This document shows positions 48,505-58,534 of a DNA stretch of 64,000 nucleotides, one piece after another. The notes beneath the pieces were generated by a model that was not told the DNA's origin, made no database searches, and saw nothing but the letters and a program-made list of their open reading frames with translations. The DNA comes from Stenogyne calaminthoides (taxonomy: Eukaryota > Streptophyta > Magnoliopsida > Lamiales > Lamiaceae), in the NCBI GenBank assembly GCA_037126765.1, contig JBBCBC010000009.1:24946870-25010869 (forward strand). The letters run 5' to 3'. Each line of letters opens with the position of its first letter. Positions within the stretch are counted from its first letter, which is position 1. The position numbers and the translations under genes are program-made.

Positions 48505-50309
48505 TGATGGTCGGTTGGGAAAACCCATTTTTTGGCGTCGGAAGCGAAACATTTCGATTCAAAGGCATATAAAACAAGGGAAAGCGAGTGATTGCATATT
48601 TTTTCTCTTTAAAGCTCATGTGTTGTGTTTTGCTTATAATCGAATGCATATGACAAGATAAGAACATAAAGCAATAAAGAACACAACAATATATAGTGGT
48701 TAGGACAACCCGGTCCTACATCCACTCTCCCTCTCTAGGGAAATTCCTTATACGGGACTTATCACCCTCCACGGGATTGCCTATAGATATTTACCGAGCT
48801 CACACTCGAACTGGACTTATAACCCTCTCTCGAGTTCGCCTCGGGACTTATCACCCTCCACGGGATTGCCTACAGATGTTTAACGAGTTCACACTCCAAC
48901 GGGACTTATCACCCTCACTCGGGATTGCCTAACAACTACCTCACTTCACCATGGGGTTTGGATTTGGTGTTGTCTCCAACTATGGTGAGATTTTCCCTTA
49001 CATTTGTTTAGCCTCAATGCTAAGGTTGGGAAAATCTCTCTAAGCTTAAGATACATCGTGGATTGCTTAGGTTGGGTTCTAGAACACTCTTTGAATATAT
49101 TTGTATATCTACAGACTTGTGTTCTAGGGTGGGAATGCTTTTGAGTATAACTCTCTTTGGTTCTGTAGCATTGTTGCTATCTTCTTCGCACTTCCACTTT
49201 TTACCCTTGATAATGAAGGAAGAACTTGTATTTATAGTGTGGATTTGAATGTTACCGTTGGAGAGAATCACATTCAAATCCATACTATTCTCTGTAAGTT
49301 CTGCAGCTTTTCCAGGCTGGTTGTCTTCCTCTCATTGGTCCACGTCAGCTGATCTTAACGGCTATATTCCTCAGATTCCTCGCCTTGGAATCATTCAGGA
49401 TTCTCTGAGTCTTCAGATCTGTCTGAGCCTTCAGGTCTATCTGAGCCTTCAGGTCTCTCTGAGCCTTCAGGTCTATCTGAGCCTTCAGGTCTCTCTGAGC
49501 CTTCAGATGCATACGAGCCTTGGTGACTTTTAGCCCGACGGACCTTATGCGATCGAATATCTTCGACGCTCGGTGGTGAGTTCGATTCTTCTTGTCTTGA
49601 ACAATCGACCCTCAGTCCACTTCAGTACTCGGGCTGCTTGATCATCGATGGCGTTCCGATTCTCGTGAACATTGCCCGGATGACTTCTATTACGATGGCT
49701 TCTCTTACGATGCGGTATCATGATTTACGGTTTTTCGATGTCGATTTCTTCTGCGATCGTCCGGTTCATAATCCGGATCGGTAGCTTCTCAGTCGACATA
49801 TCAATTTATACGCATCGATTAGTTCATCAGTTAGCATATTGGGTTAGCATGTCGGTTTAACACATCGATCTCAATCACGTCGATCTTGATCATCGCTCAT
49901 CTTCATATCGGTCTCGTCCGGTCTCATACCTTTCCTCTTGATCTGCAACCTTCTCTTGATCTTAAGTCGGTTTCTTTACGTCGGCTTATGCGCTCTTGAT
50001 CACCATATCAGCTCGGTATTTCTTGATCATCGATCCAGTTCGTTACGGTCATCGATCTTACGATCGGTGGCTTAACTTTTCTTCTTTTTGATTTTGCCGA
50101 CTCATCGATTAACTCCGAACTCATCTAACTCATCCGATCTCGATCATTCTCGTCTGCGACCTCGTCGATCTCGATCGATCTACGTCCGATTTATTGAGTT
50201 CCCCTCAATTTGTTCTCTCGTTCCTCAACTTTGTTATTCAGAATCGGCTTCAATAATACAGGTTGATAATGTTTTTGGCATAATTCATCAAAACTAAAAT
50301 ATCCCAACA
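48505..50309 (-). repeat. E5 LTR B
   Basis: 1805 bp. TATA box TATAAATA (minus strand) at 49229-49236. This gives about 1.07 kb of U3 and 0.7 kb of R/U5. It carries the clearest copy of the 18-bp minisatellite. Confidence 0.93.
49415..49525 (-). repeat. 18-bp minisatellite in E5 U3
   Basis: Six to seven units of the type 'gagccttcaggtctatct', period 18 bp. Equivalent fields are at about 47510-47605 (LTR A), 51325-51440 (LTR C) and 53245-53355 (LTR D), with different unit numbers and with 'ccttcagg' often read as 'ccttgg'. Confidence 0.85.
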
Positions 50310-50429
50310 ATTTCCCCCTTTTTGATAATGACGCCAAAACATTAAAATATATGCATTTTTAAAGAAACGGGTTTTCTTTTAAAAGATCAGTTCAGGTGGT
50401 TACTTTTGAACACCTGCTTTGATACCACT
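50310..50429 (-). other. E5 internal domain 2 (polypurine tract, hairpin, primer-binding site)
   Basis: 120 bp. Minus strand: primer-binding site TGGTATCAAAGC at 50416-50427, then a hairpin (stems 50393-50398 and 50411-50416, CAGGTG/CACCTG, 12-nt loop). The 13-mer CTGAACTGATCTT at 50383-50395 is identical to E1 leader 3876-3888. The polypurine tract AAAAAGGGGGAAAT is at 50310-50323. Confidence 0.92.
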
Positions 50430-52221
50430 TGATGGTCCCGGTGGGAAAACCCATTTTTTTGATGAAGAAGGTAAACATTCGATTCGGTGCATATAAAGCG
50501 GGGTGAGGGCAGAGTGATTGCATATTTTTCTCTTTAAAGCTCATGTGTTGTGTTTTGCTTATAATCGAATGCATATGACAAGATAAGAACATAAAGCAAT
50601 AAAGAACACAACAATATATAGTGGTTCGGACAACCAGTCCTACATCCACTCTCCCTCTCTAGGGAAATTCCTTATACGGGACTTATCACCCTCCACGGGA
50701 TTGCTTATAGATATTTCTGAGAGCTCACACTTTTGGACTTATAACCCTCTCTCGAGTTCGCCTCGGGACTTATCACCCTCCACGGGATTGCCTACAGATG
50801 TTTAACGAGTTCACACTCCAACGGGACTTATCACCCTCACTCGGGATTGCCTAACAACTACCTCACTTCACCATGGGGTTTGGATTTGGTGTTGTCTCCA
50901 ACTATGGTGAGATTTTCCCTTACATTTGTTTAGCCTCAATGCTAAGGTTGGGAAAAATCTCTAAGCTTAAGATACATCGTGGATTGCTTAGGTTGGGTTC
51001 TAGAACACTCTTTGAATATATTTGTATATCTACAGACTTGTGTTCTAGGGTGGGAATGCTTTTGAGTATAACTCTCTTTGGTTCTGTAGCATTGTTGTTA
51101 TCTTCTTCGCACTTCCACTTTTTACCCTTGATAATGAAGGAAGAACTTGTATTTATAGTGTGGATTTGAATGTTACCGTTGGAGAGAATCACATTCAAAT
51201 CCATACTATTCTCTATGAATTCTGACTTTTCCAGGCTGGTTGTCTTCCTCTCATTGGTCCACGTCAGCTGATCTTAACGGCTATATTCCTCAGATTCCTC
51301 GCCTTGGAATCATTCAGGATTCTCTGAGTCTTCAGATCTGTCTGAGCCTTCAGGTCTATCTGAGCCTTGGTCTCTCACGAGCCTTCAGTCTATCGAGCCT
51401 TGGTCTCTCCGAGCCTTGGTCTGTCCCGAGCCTTGGTGACTTTTCTTCGGCGGACCTTATACGTCGGGCATCTTGACACTCAGCCGACCGAGTTCGATTC
51501 TTCTTGTCTTGAACAATCGACCCAGTCACTAGTACTCAGCTGGCCGATCATCGATGGCGTTCGATTCTCGATGAACATTACTTGGATGACTTCTCTTACG
51601 ATGACTTCTCTACGATGCGGTATGCAGTTTACGGTTTTCGATATCGATTTCTTCTCGCTTTGATCGATCGGTTCACATGATCGGATCGATTATAGCTATC
51701 AGTCGACATATCAATTTATACGCATCAGTTAGTTCATCGGATTAGCATATTAGGTTAGCATATCGGTTTAACACATCGATCTCAATCGCGTCGATCTTGA
51801 TCATCGCTCATCTTCATCCTCGATCTCGATCGGTCTCATCTGCTCCTCTTCGATCGCAACCTTCTCTTACGATCTTACGGTCGGTTTCTTTTCGATCGAC
51901 TTATGCGCTCTTCGATCACCATATCGGCTCATTCTTCGATCATCGGTCAGTTATTACAGTCATCGATCTTACGATCGGTGGCTTAGCTTTTCTTCTTTTT
52001 GATTTTGCCACGGCTCATCGATTAACTCGGAACTCATCTAACTCATCGATCTCGATCATTCTCGTCTATGACCTCGTCGATCTCGATCGATCTCGTCGAT
52101 TTCGTGAGTTCCCCCTCAATTTGTTCTCTCGTTCTCCCCTCGTTATTATCGTAAATCGGCTTCAATAATCTGAGGTTGATAATGTTTTGGCATAATTCAT
52201 CAAAACTAAAATATCCCAACA
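50430..52221 (-). repeat. E5 LTR C
   Basis: 1792 bp. It shares with LTR D the variants 'gttgttatc' (T at 51098) and a modified 'gctt…atag' block, where A and B have 'gttgctatc' and 'gcctatag'. Confidence 0.93.
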
Positions 52222-52341
52222 ATTTCCCCCTTTTTGATAATGGACTTAAAACATTAAAATATATGCATTTTTAAAGAAACGGGTTTTCTTTTAAAAGATC
52301 AGTTCAGGTGGTTACTTTTGAACACCCGCTTTGATACCACT
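52222..52341 (-). other. E5 internal domain 3 (polypurine tract, leader, primer-binding site)
   Basis: 120 bp, same content as domain 2. The primer-binding site is at 52328-52339. The hairpin stem is CAGGTG with CACCCG (damaged at a CTG site). Confidence 0.9.
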
Positions 52342-54145
52342 TGATGGTCGGTGGGAAAACCCATTTTTTGGCGTCTTGAAGCGAAACATTTCGATTCGGT
52401 ACATATAAAAAAAAGGGAGGGTGAGGCAAGAGTGATTGCATATTTTTCTCTTTAAAGCTCATGTGTTGTGTTTTGCTTATAATCGAATGCATATGACAAG
52501 ATAAGAACATAAAGCAATAAAGAACACAACAATATATAGTGGTTCGGACAACCAGTCCTACATCCACTCTCCCTCTCTAGGGAAATTCCTTATACGGGAC
52601 TTATCACCCTCCACGGGATTGCTTTATAGATATTTCACCAGAGCTCACACTCGATTTGGACTTATAACCCTCTCGAGTTCGCCTCGGGACTTATCACCCT
52701 CCACGGGATTGCCTACAGATGTTTAACGAGTTCACACTCCAACGGGACTTATCACCCTCACTCGGGATTGCCTAACAACTACCTCACTTCACCATGGGGT
52801 TTGGATTTGGTGTTGTCTCCAACTATGGTGAGATTTTCCCTTACATTTGTTTAGCCTCAATGCTAAGGTTGGGAAAATCTCTCTAAGCTTAAGATACATC
52901 GTGGATTGCTTAGGTTGGGTTCTAGAACACTCTTTGAATATATTTGTATATCTACAGACTTGTGTTCTAGGGTGGGAATGCTTTTGAGTATAACTCTCTT
53001 TGGTTCTGTAGCATTGTTGTTATCTTCTTCGCACTTCCACTTTTTACCCTTGATAATGAAGGAAGAACTTGTATTTATAGTGTGGATTTGAATGTTACCA
53101 TTGGAGAATCACATTCAAATCCATACTATTCTCTATAAGATTCTGCGACTTTTCAATTTGGTTGTCTTCCTCTCATTGGTCCGCGTCGGTGATCTTCTTG
53201 GCTATATTCCTCGAGATTCCTCGCCTTGGAATCATTGAGGATTCTCGAGTCTTGGATCTGTCGAGCCTTGGTCTATCTGAGCCTTGGTCTCTCGAGCCTT
53301 GGTCTATCTGAGCCTTGGTCTCTCGAGCCTTGGTCTGCATCGAGCCTTGGTGACTTTTCTTGGCCGGACCTTATGCGATCGGGCATCTCGACACTCGGGT
53401 GTTGAGTTCGATTCTTCTTGTCTTGAACAATCGACCCTCAGTCACTAGTACTCGAGCTAGCGATCATCGATGGCGTTCGATTCTCGATGAACATTACTTG
53501 GATGACTTCTCTTACGATGACTTCTCTTACGATGCGGTATGCGATTTACGGTTTCGATATCGATTTCTTCTACTTTGATCGATCGGTTCATGATCGGTCG
53601 ATTATAGCATCAGTCGGCATATCAATTTATACGCATCAGTTAGTTCATCGATTAGCATATTAGGTTAGCATATCGGTTTAACACATCGATCTCAATCACG
53701 TCGATCTTGATCATCTGCTCATCTTCATATCGATCTCGTCGGTCTCATACCTGCTCCTCTTACGATCTGCGACTTTCTCTTACGATCTTACGGTCGGTTT
53801 CTTTTTGATCGACTTATGCGCTCTTCGATCACCATATCGACTCATTGTTCTTCGATCATCGATCAGTCAATTACAGTCATCGATCTTCGATCGAAATTTG
53901 GCTTAACTTTCTTCTTTTTTTGATTTTTGCATTTCGTGGTTAACTCGGAACTCATCTAACTCATCTGATCTCGATCATTCTCGTCTGCAGCCTCGTCTGA
54001 TCTCGATCAGTCTACGTCTGATTTCGTGAGTTCCCCCTCAATTTGTTCTCGCGTTCCCCCTCAACCTGTTATCTGTAAATCAGCTTCAATAATACAGGTT
54101 GATAATGTTTTTGGCATAATTCATCAAAACTAAAATATCCCAACA
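52342..54145 (-). repeat. E5 LTR D
   Basis: 1804 bp, ending atatcccaaca directly before the right target duplication GTGTA. It is the 5'-most LTR in element orientation. Confidence 0.93.
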
Positions 54146-54691
54146 GTGTATGTTCTATGGTCCCAACGATCAAAAGCTTGTAATAAGTACACACTTTAGA
54201 TTTTTGGAAGAAGACTACATGAACAATAGGAAGCCCAACAGTGAGATTACCTTAGACGAATTAAGAGGACCAACTCCAACACCAATTGTACAAGTTGATA
54301 TACAAAACGTTACACCTACACAATGGGAACCTCGTCGCAGTGGGAGGGTTGTTAGACAACCCGAGAGATTCTTAGGGATAGGAGAGTCTTCGGACTTGAT
54401 CTCAGGAGAAGAATCGGACTCATGGTCTTACAACGAGGCGATCCATGATAATGATGTAGATTCTTGGAAAACTGCAATGGAGGCCGAGATGGGTTCTATC
54501 ATTCTATAGATCATAATCAAGTGTGGGAGCTTATCGAACCACCCAATAGGGTAAAACCCATTGGATGTAAGTGGGTTTACAAGAGAAAAAGGGGACCGGG
54601 CGGGAGGGTTGAGACCTTCAAGGCTAGGCTTGTGGCAAAAGAATATACTCAGAAAGACGGGATCGATTATGAGGAAACCTTTTCGCCAAGA
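54146..54691 (+). pseudogene. pol: E3 integrase end and reverse transcriptase start, truncated
   Basis: Continues the split integrase: FYGPNDQKLVISTHFRFLEE then DYMNNRKP, a Ser/Glu-rich linker (RRSGRVVRQPERFLG), DSWKTAMEAEMGS, and after one shift HNQVWELIEPPNRVKPIGCK, WVYKRKR, FKARLVAKEYTQKDGIDYEE, TFSP. These are the N-terminal blocks of the Copia reverse transcriptase (RVT_2). The frame breaks off at about 54690 straight into leader-like DNA; the YVDD box and RNase H are missing. The sequence differs from E1 and E2, so E3 belongs to another Copia lineage. Confidence 0.88.
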
Positions 54692-55240
54692 TTTGTTTTT
54701 CTCGTGAGAAAACCCACGAGTAGATTAGGTTATTTTGATTTTTTCAATGTAATAGACTAGTCTAGATTTAAGGTTTATTTATTTTATGTTAAATAAATTA
54801 TAACTGAATCGAAGATGAAGACGAGGAATTGAAGACGGATCCGGAACCGGGAGCAGGCACCGTGCCTTGTGTGAAACGCGTGCAGGGAGGCACGCTTGAC
54901 ATGGATATGGGCGAAAAAGACGGGTGCGAGGCACCGCCGAAAGCACCATCTTGAGATCGGCGGTGGGAACGTCTGCGGCTGGCGTGGCGATCACGCTGCA
55001 CGGATGGATACAAGACGAGCAGAGACGTCTCGGGCAAGCAGGCGGGCGGATGTGCCCGCCGCGCTAGGCATCTCGAAGACCTTTGGGCGTCTTGGCGCAA
55101 GCTAAAGAGTCAGAGGCGACGCCAAGGCACTAAGACTAAGGTGATACGGACGCCCGACAGGCGACTAGGATGCAGGCAAGCATCCTGGTTGTGTGCTGAT
55201 CGATATGGTCAAATGACGGGCGTGGCGAAACGAGACAAAA
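54692..55240 (+). other. Second E3-type leader with GC-rich segment
   Basis: Starts 'gatttgtttttctcgtgag' and follows the same order as 45385-45810: 'gtaatagactagtctagat', an AT stretch, then GC-rich DNA to about 55240. Open frames here (54779-54994, 54798-55100, 54896-55105) have no recognisable domain. Confidence 0.6.
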
Positions 55241-56778
55241 AAATTTCGAGATGAACTAGTGGAAATTTATCTAGAATTTATCTCTTTCATATTTTTACTT
55301 GTACATGTCAAGAAAAAATATTTGTTTACATATATTCATTGATTTATAGCAAGTGCAGTAGAAATAAGTTTTTCAAATTGAGTTAGAAGCTCATCATAAA
55401 AAAAAAAATCAATCGAAAGGTTGAATGAATTACCTATGTTATGAAATGGGAAAGATATGACTGAACAAATTAAAGCAAGTTCTATATACTAATTATTTTG
55501 AAAATATACATCATATTAAGTTAAACATAAAATTATCTTTTTTAGTATTGTATAATATAATTTGAAATTATGTATTGTTTTAAGTTCATATAATTGAAAA
55601 AAAATTGAGTGCCTACTTTTAAACTAGACTCAGGCTTTATAATTGCTAGAATCGACACTGAGTACGACATCCTAACTGTTGTAAAAAACATCAAAGTCAG
55701 TATTTCTTTAATTTATATATAATTTATTATATGGTTGAAAATTATTCTTTTGAAATATAAATAAATCATCAATTCCTATTCTTGTCTAATATAACTTTGA
55801 CTCATATTAACATTTAAAATTTATATAAAATTAAGTTAGAAACAAATATAAAAATCTAAATCGCTTGACAAGTTTCTAATATTAGTAAAGACAAAAAATA
55901 TATATATATAATTTTGACAAAATCTAAAAAAATTAACCTTAAATGATATGTAACCTTTAAAATCTTCATATTTTACTTCCATGCATGCAGTGTTTTATTT
56001 GTGATGTTGTACTCCTTAATGTATACATTTTCAAACACAAACAATTATATGAATATATTTCACGCATCATGTGACTCAGTTGGAAGGAGAAGCGCATAAA
56101 AACGGAGAGGGCATAAAAACGGAGAGGGGAGAGAATGAAAAAGAGGAAGTAGTATTTTTGTTCATTCAATAGTACACCCTTCTAGTTACAGTAACACAAT
56201 TTTTAATATCTTACATGTGTTACTATAATAACAAGTATATATACTGAAAATATCAAGTATGTGTTACTTGTTCTTACAATATTGAATTTATGTAACACTT
56301 TTACTTTATATAACACATTATGGTAAATAATAACATATAGTATTTATCTTTACATAAATATATGCTTACCCTAATAATAACATAAACCTTGAAACGAGTT
56401 TTTCTATTGTTCCTTTACGCAGATTTCTTGGAAAATTTTATTTGACCCGATTAAACCCGTGAAGGATCCGCAAATTTTCATCCCCTTACTTAAATGTGCT
56501 TATTTCACGTGAAATATGTCACAGGATTGTCCCTAATTTTCAAAATTTTATGAATAATTATGTTAGTTATAACGACTTTTAGGTCTTGCCTAACTTTTTT
56601 CCAAGGTTTTTATTGAATTATTATTTGTTAAAGGAATTGAAAAGGAAGTATAATTATGTTGGATAATGAGATTCAAAAGAAGTAGAGAAGAACGTATTTA
56701 ACGAAATGGTGATATGTAGTTGGTGGTAAAATATGATTTCGAATTCATATATTATCTGATGCTCGAATTAACGTAATA
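55241..56778. other. AT-rich intergenic DNA
   Basis: No coding frame or element ends found. There is a tatata run near 55900. CAG and CTG words look normal here, unlike in the retroelements. Confidence 0.5.
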
Positions 56779-56860
56779 GTCGATATGTCCGAGTGGTTAA
56801 GGAGACAGACTTGAAATCTGTTGGGCTTCGCCCGCGCAGGTTCGAACCCTGCTGTCGACG
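56779..56860 (+). tRNA. tRNA-Ser (anticodon UGA)
   Basis: 82 nt. The acceptor stem GTCGATA pairs with TGTCGAC (one G-U pair); the discriminator base is G, as in serine tRNAs. The anticodon stem ACAGA/TCTGT closes the loop CTTGAAA with anticodon TGA at 56812-56814. A long variable arm (TGGGCTTCGCCC-type) and the T-arm GGTTCGAACCC are present. Box A (TGGTTAAGGAG region) and box B (GGTTCGAACCC) are intact, and a TTTT stretch at 56863-56866 can end RNA polymerase III transcription. It decodes UCA (and other UCN by wobble). No intron and no CCA are encoded, as expected for a plant nuclear gene. Confidence 0.96.
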
Positions 56861-56950
56861 AATTTTCCATATTTTGTCATTTTTGGTGCTTAAAAAAATA
56901 TTAGTTTAGTGCAGATTTTAATTAAGTTTTGCATGTCATCATCACTGTTT

Positions 56951-57256
56951 AAAACAAGATTCATTTCCTGTATGAAAAAATATATATATATATATATATA
57001 TCTCCCCAACTGTTGAAAATATTAGATTCATGTAACTTTCATAATTTTGGCGTTGTTTAAATTTGGTTCATGCATTTTCCAAATTTCCTTAAATTCATGA
57101 TAAATTGATTTACATAAAACGAGATTCATTTCCTGTATGAAAAATATACACAAATATATCTCCCCAACTGTTGAAAATATTAGATTCATGGAACTTTCAT
57201 AATTTTGGCGTTGTTTAAATTTGGTTCATCATTTTCCAAATTTCCTTAAATTCATG
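56951..57256. repeat. Tandem duplication, 165-bp period
   Basis: Copy 1 is 56951-57099 and copy 2 is 57116-57256. Both run from 'gattcatttcctgtatgaaa' through 'ctccccaactgttgaaaata' and 'ttggcgttgtttaaatttgg' to 'ttccttaaattcatg'. The main difference is the AT microsatellite in copy 1 (about 56980-57002). Non-coding. Confidence 0.9.
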
Positions 57257-57573
57257 CATTTTTTATTTGAAAAGTTGAAACAAATTATGATCTTATCAAT
57301 CAACTATGACTAGAACTGGAAACACTCAGTTTAAATTTTTGAAATAATTTCTTCTCAAAAAAAAAAAATTGAAATAATTTATATGATTAATTGATTTTCA
57401 TAATACTTTACCATTATTTTATCACTCATGGCAACGAAAATAAAATCTTTTTTCTAAAAGAGAACTTCTCCGGTGAGATCTACCAAAACAATTAAATTCT
57501 TCAAGTAATTAATAAAACTAATAAACAAGTAAAAATACATTTAATTTAAATTAACTTTACTATTTGTTTCATA

Positions 57574-57784
57574 TACTCCTTCCATCCCTTGGATTTGCAC
57601 CCTTAAAACGGCACACATACTAAGAAAAAATAATTTTTTGGTGTTTTGTTGACTTTTCAGAGAAGATGAAGGGTGGAGATTGTGAGGGTGAAGATTGTGG
57701 AGTGGAGATTGTGAGATTCTTTGTCATTTTAAGGAGTACAAATTGGTAAGGGACGGACCAAAAAGGTAATGGACGGAGGGAGTA
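57574..57784. mobile_element. Stowaway-like MITE
   Basis: About 211 bp with imperfect terminal inverted repeats TACTCCTTCCATCCC and GGACGGAGGGAGTA, the classical plant Tc1/mariner (Stowaway) ends, with TA at both borders. Non-coding, non-autonomous. It contains an internal repeated 'gagattgtgag' purine-rich stretch. Confidence 0.85.
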
Positions 57785-57893
57785 GTTATTTATCTTGAAA
57801 AAAATTATGAAATGAAAAGGGTTTTTTTTTAATACTCATAAGAAAACCACTTGTAAATAACAAAAACTTGTGTGAACCCGAGTTCACTAATGT

Positions 57894-58460
57894 TGCGTAC
57901 TAAAATATCGGGTTTAGGAATTTAAATGTGGCTATCGATTCTAATAACATAAACAAGTAATTAATCGTAAATAATCGAACACGAAGACTGCGGGAAGAAC
58001 TCTTGAGTTCTTCCCTTAAATTTGGTGTTGTATATATGATGAGAGAATGAGTCCCTTTACAATGAGGGGTGTGGTCCTCTATTTATAGAGGACCAACCCT
58101 GAAAGCTAAAAAAAAGTAAAATACATCTTGAACCTTTATTTTAGGGTTTTATCACAATCGTTGATGTAAACAGTAACATTAAATCTATATTACACTTGTC
58201 TTGTCTCGTAAAGTTGACTCTTGGTTTTGCCGGATTGTCTCCTCGAGGGAGGTCGCTTGTCGGTTTTGCTCGTGGAGCGACCTCGGGGGAGGTCTCCCGC
58301 TTAGATAGTCTTTACTCTTCTCTTTCTGACCTCGCCTATGGATCGTCCTCGAGGGAGGTCGCTTGTTAAGGTGAGGTTGATCTTCTGTCGGATCGGGTCG
58401 ATTCGGGCCTAGGTGGGCCCTGCTGACATGTCGGATACTGACACATATCCAGTTTGATTT
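57894..58460 (-). mobile_element. Probable LTR remnant with minus-strand TATA box
   Basis: Begins tgttgcgtact. A minus-strand TATAAATAG is present in 'gtcctctatttatagaggac', itself a perfect hairpin. A GC-rich stretch (58230-58440) contains the exact 20-bp direct repeat cctcgagggaggtcgcttgt at 58241-58260 and 58347-58366. The end is near 'ggatactgaca' (about 58443). No target-site duplication could be matched, so the ends and the LTR call are tentative. Confidence 0.4.
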
Positions 58461-58534
58461 GTACTACAACTGTGAATTTAATTTTTTTAGTATCACTATT
58501 ATTCATAAAAATTATTACTATTATTCATAAAAAT

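Larger units (their letters stand above)
46598..54145 (-). mobile_element. E5: tandem array of four LTRs with 115-120 bp internal domains (TRIM-like, giant LTRs)
   Basis: Layout: LTR A 46598-48389, internal 48390-48504, LTR B 48505-50309, internal 50310-50429, LTR C 50430-52221, internal 52222-52341, LTR D 52342-54145. Each internal domain has a minus-strand polypurine tract at one LTR and a primer-binding site at the other, and no coding capacity. The array is bordered by a perfect GTGTA duplication (46593-46597 and 54146-54150), and only by that. No duplications occur between units. It is inserted into the E3 integrase. It must use enzymes in trans; E1 or E2 relatives are candidates by similarity of LTR ends, primer site and polypurine tract. 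Confidence 0.92.

Noticed and set aside
46598..54145. Regularly spaced repeats resembling a giant CRISPR-like or satellite array
   Set aside because: Plant nuclear context; repeats of 1.8 kb have LTR ends, TATA boxes, primer sites and polypurine tracts, so they are retrotransposon LTRs.
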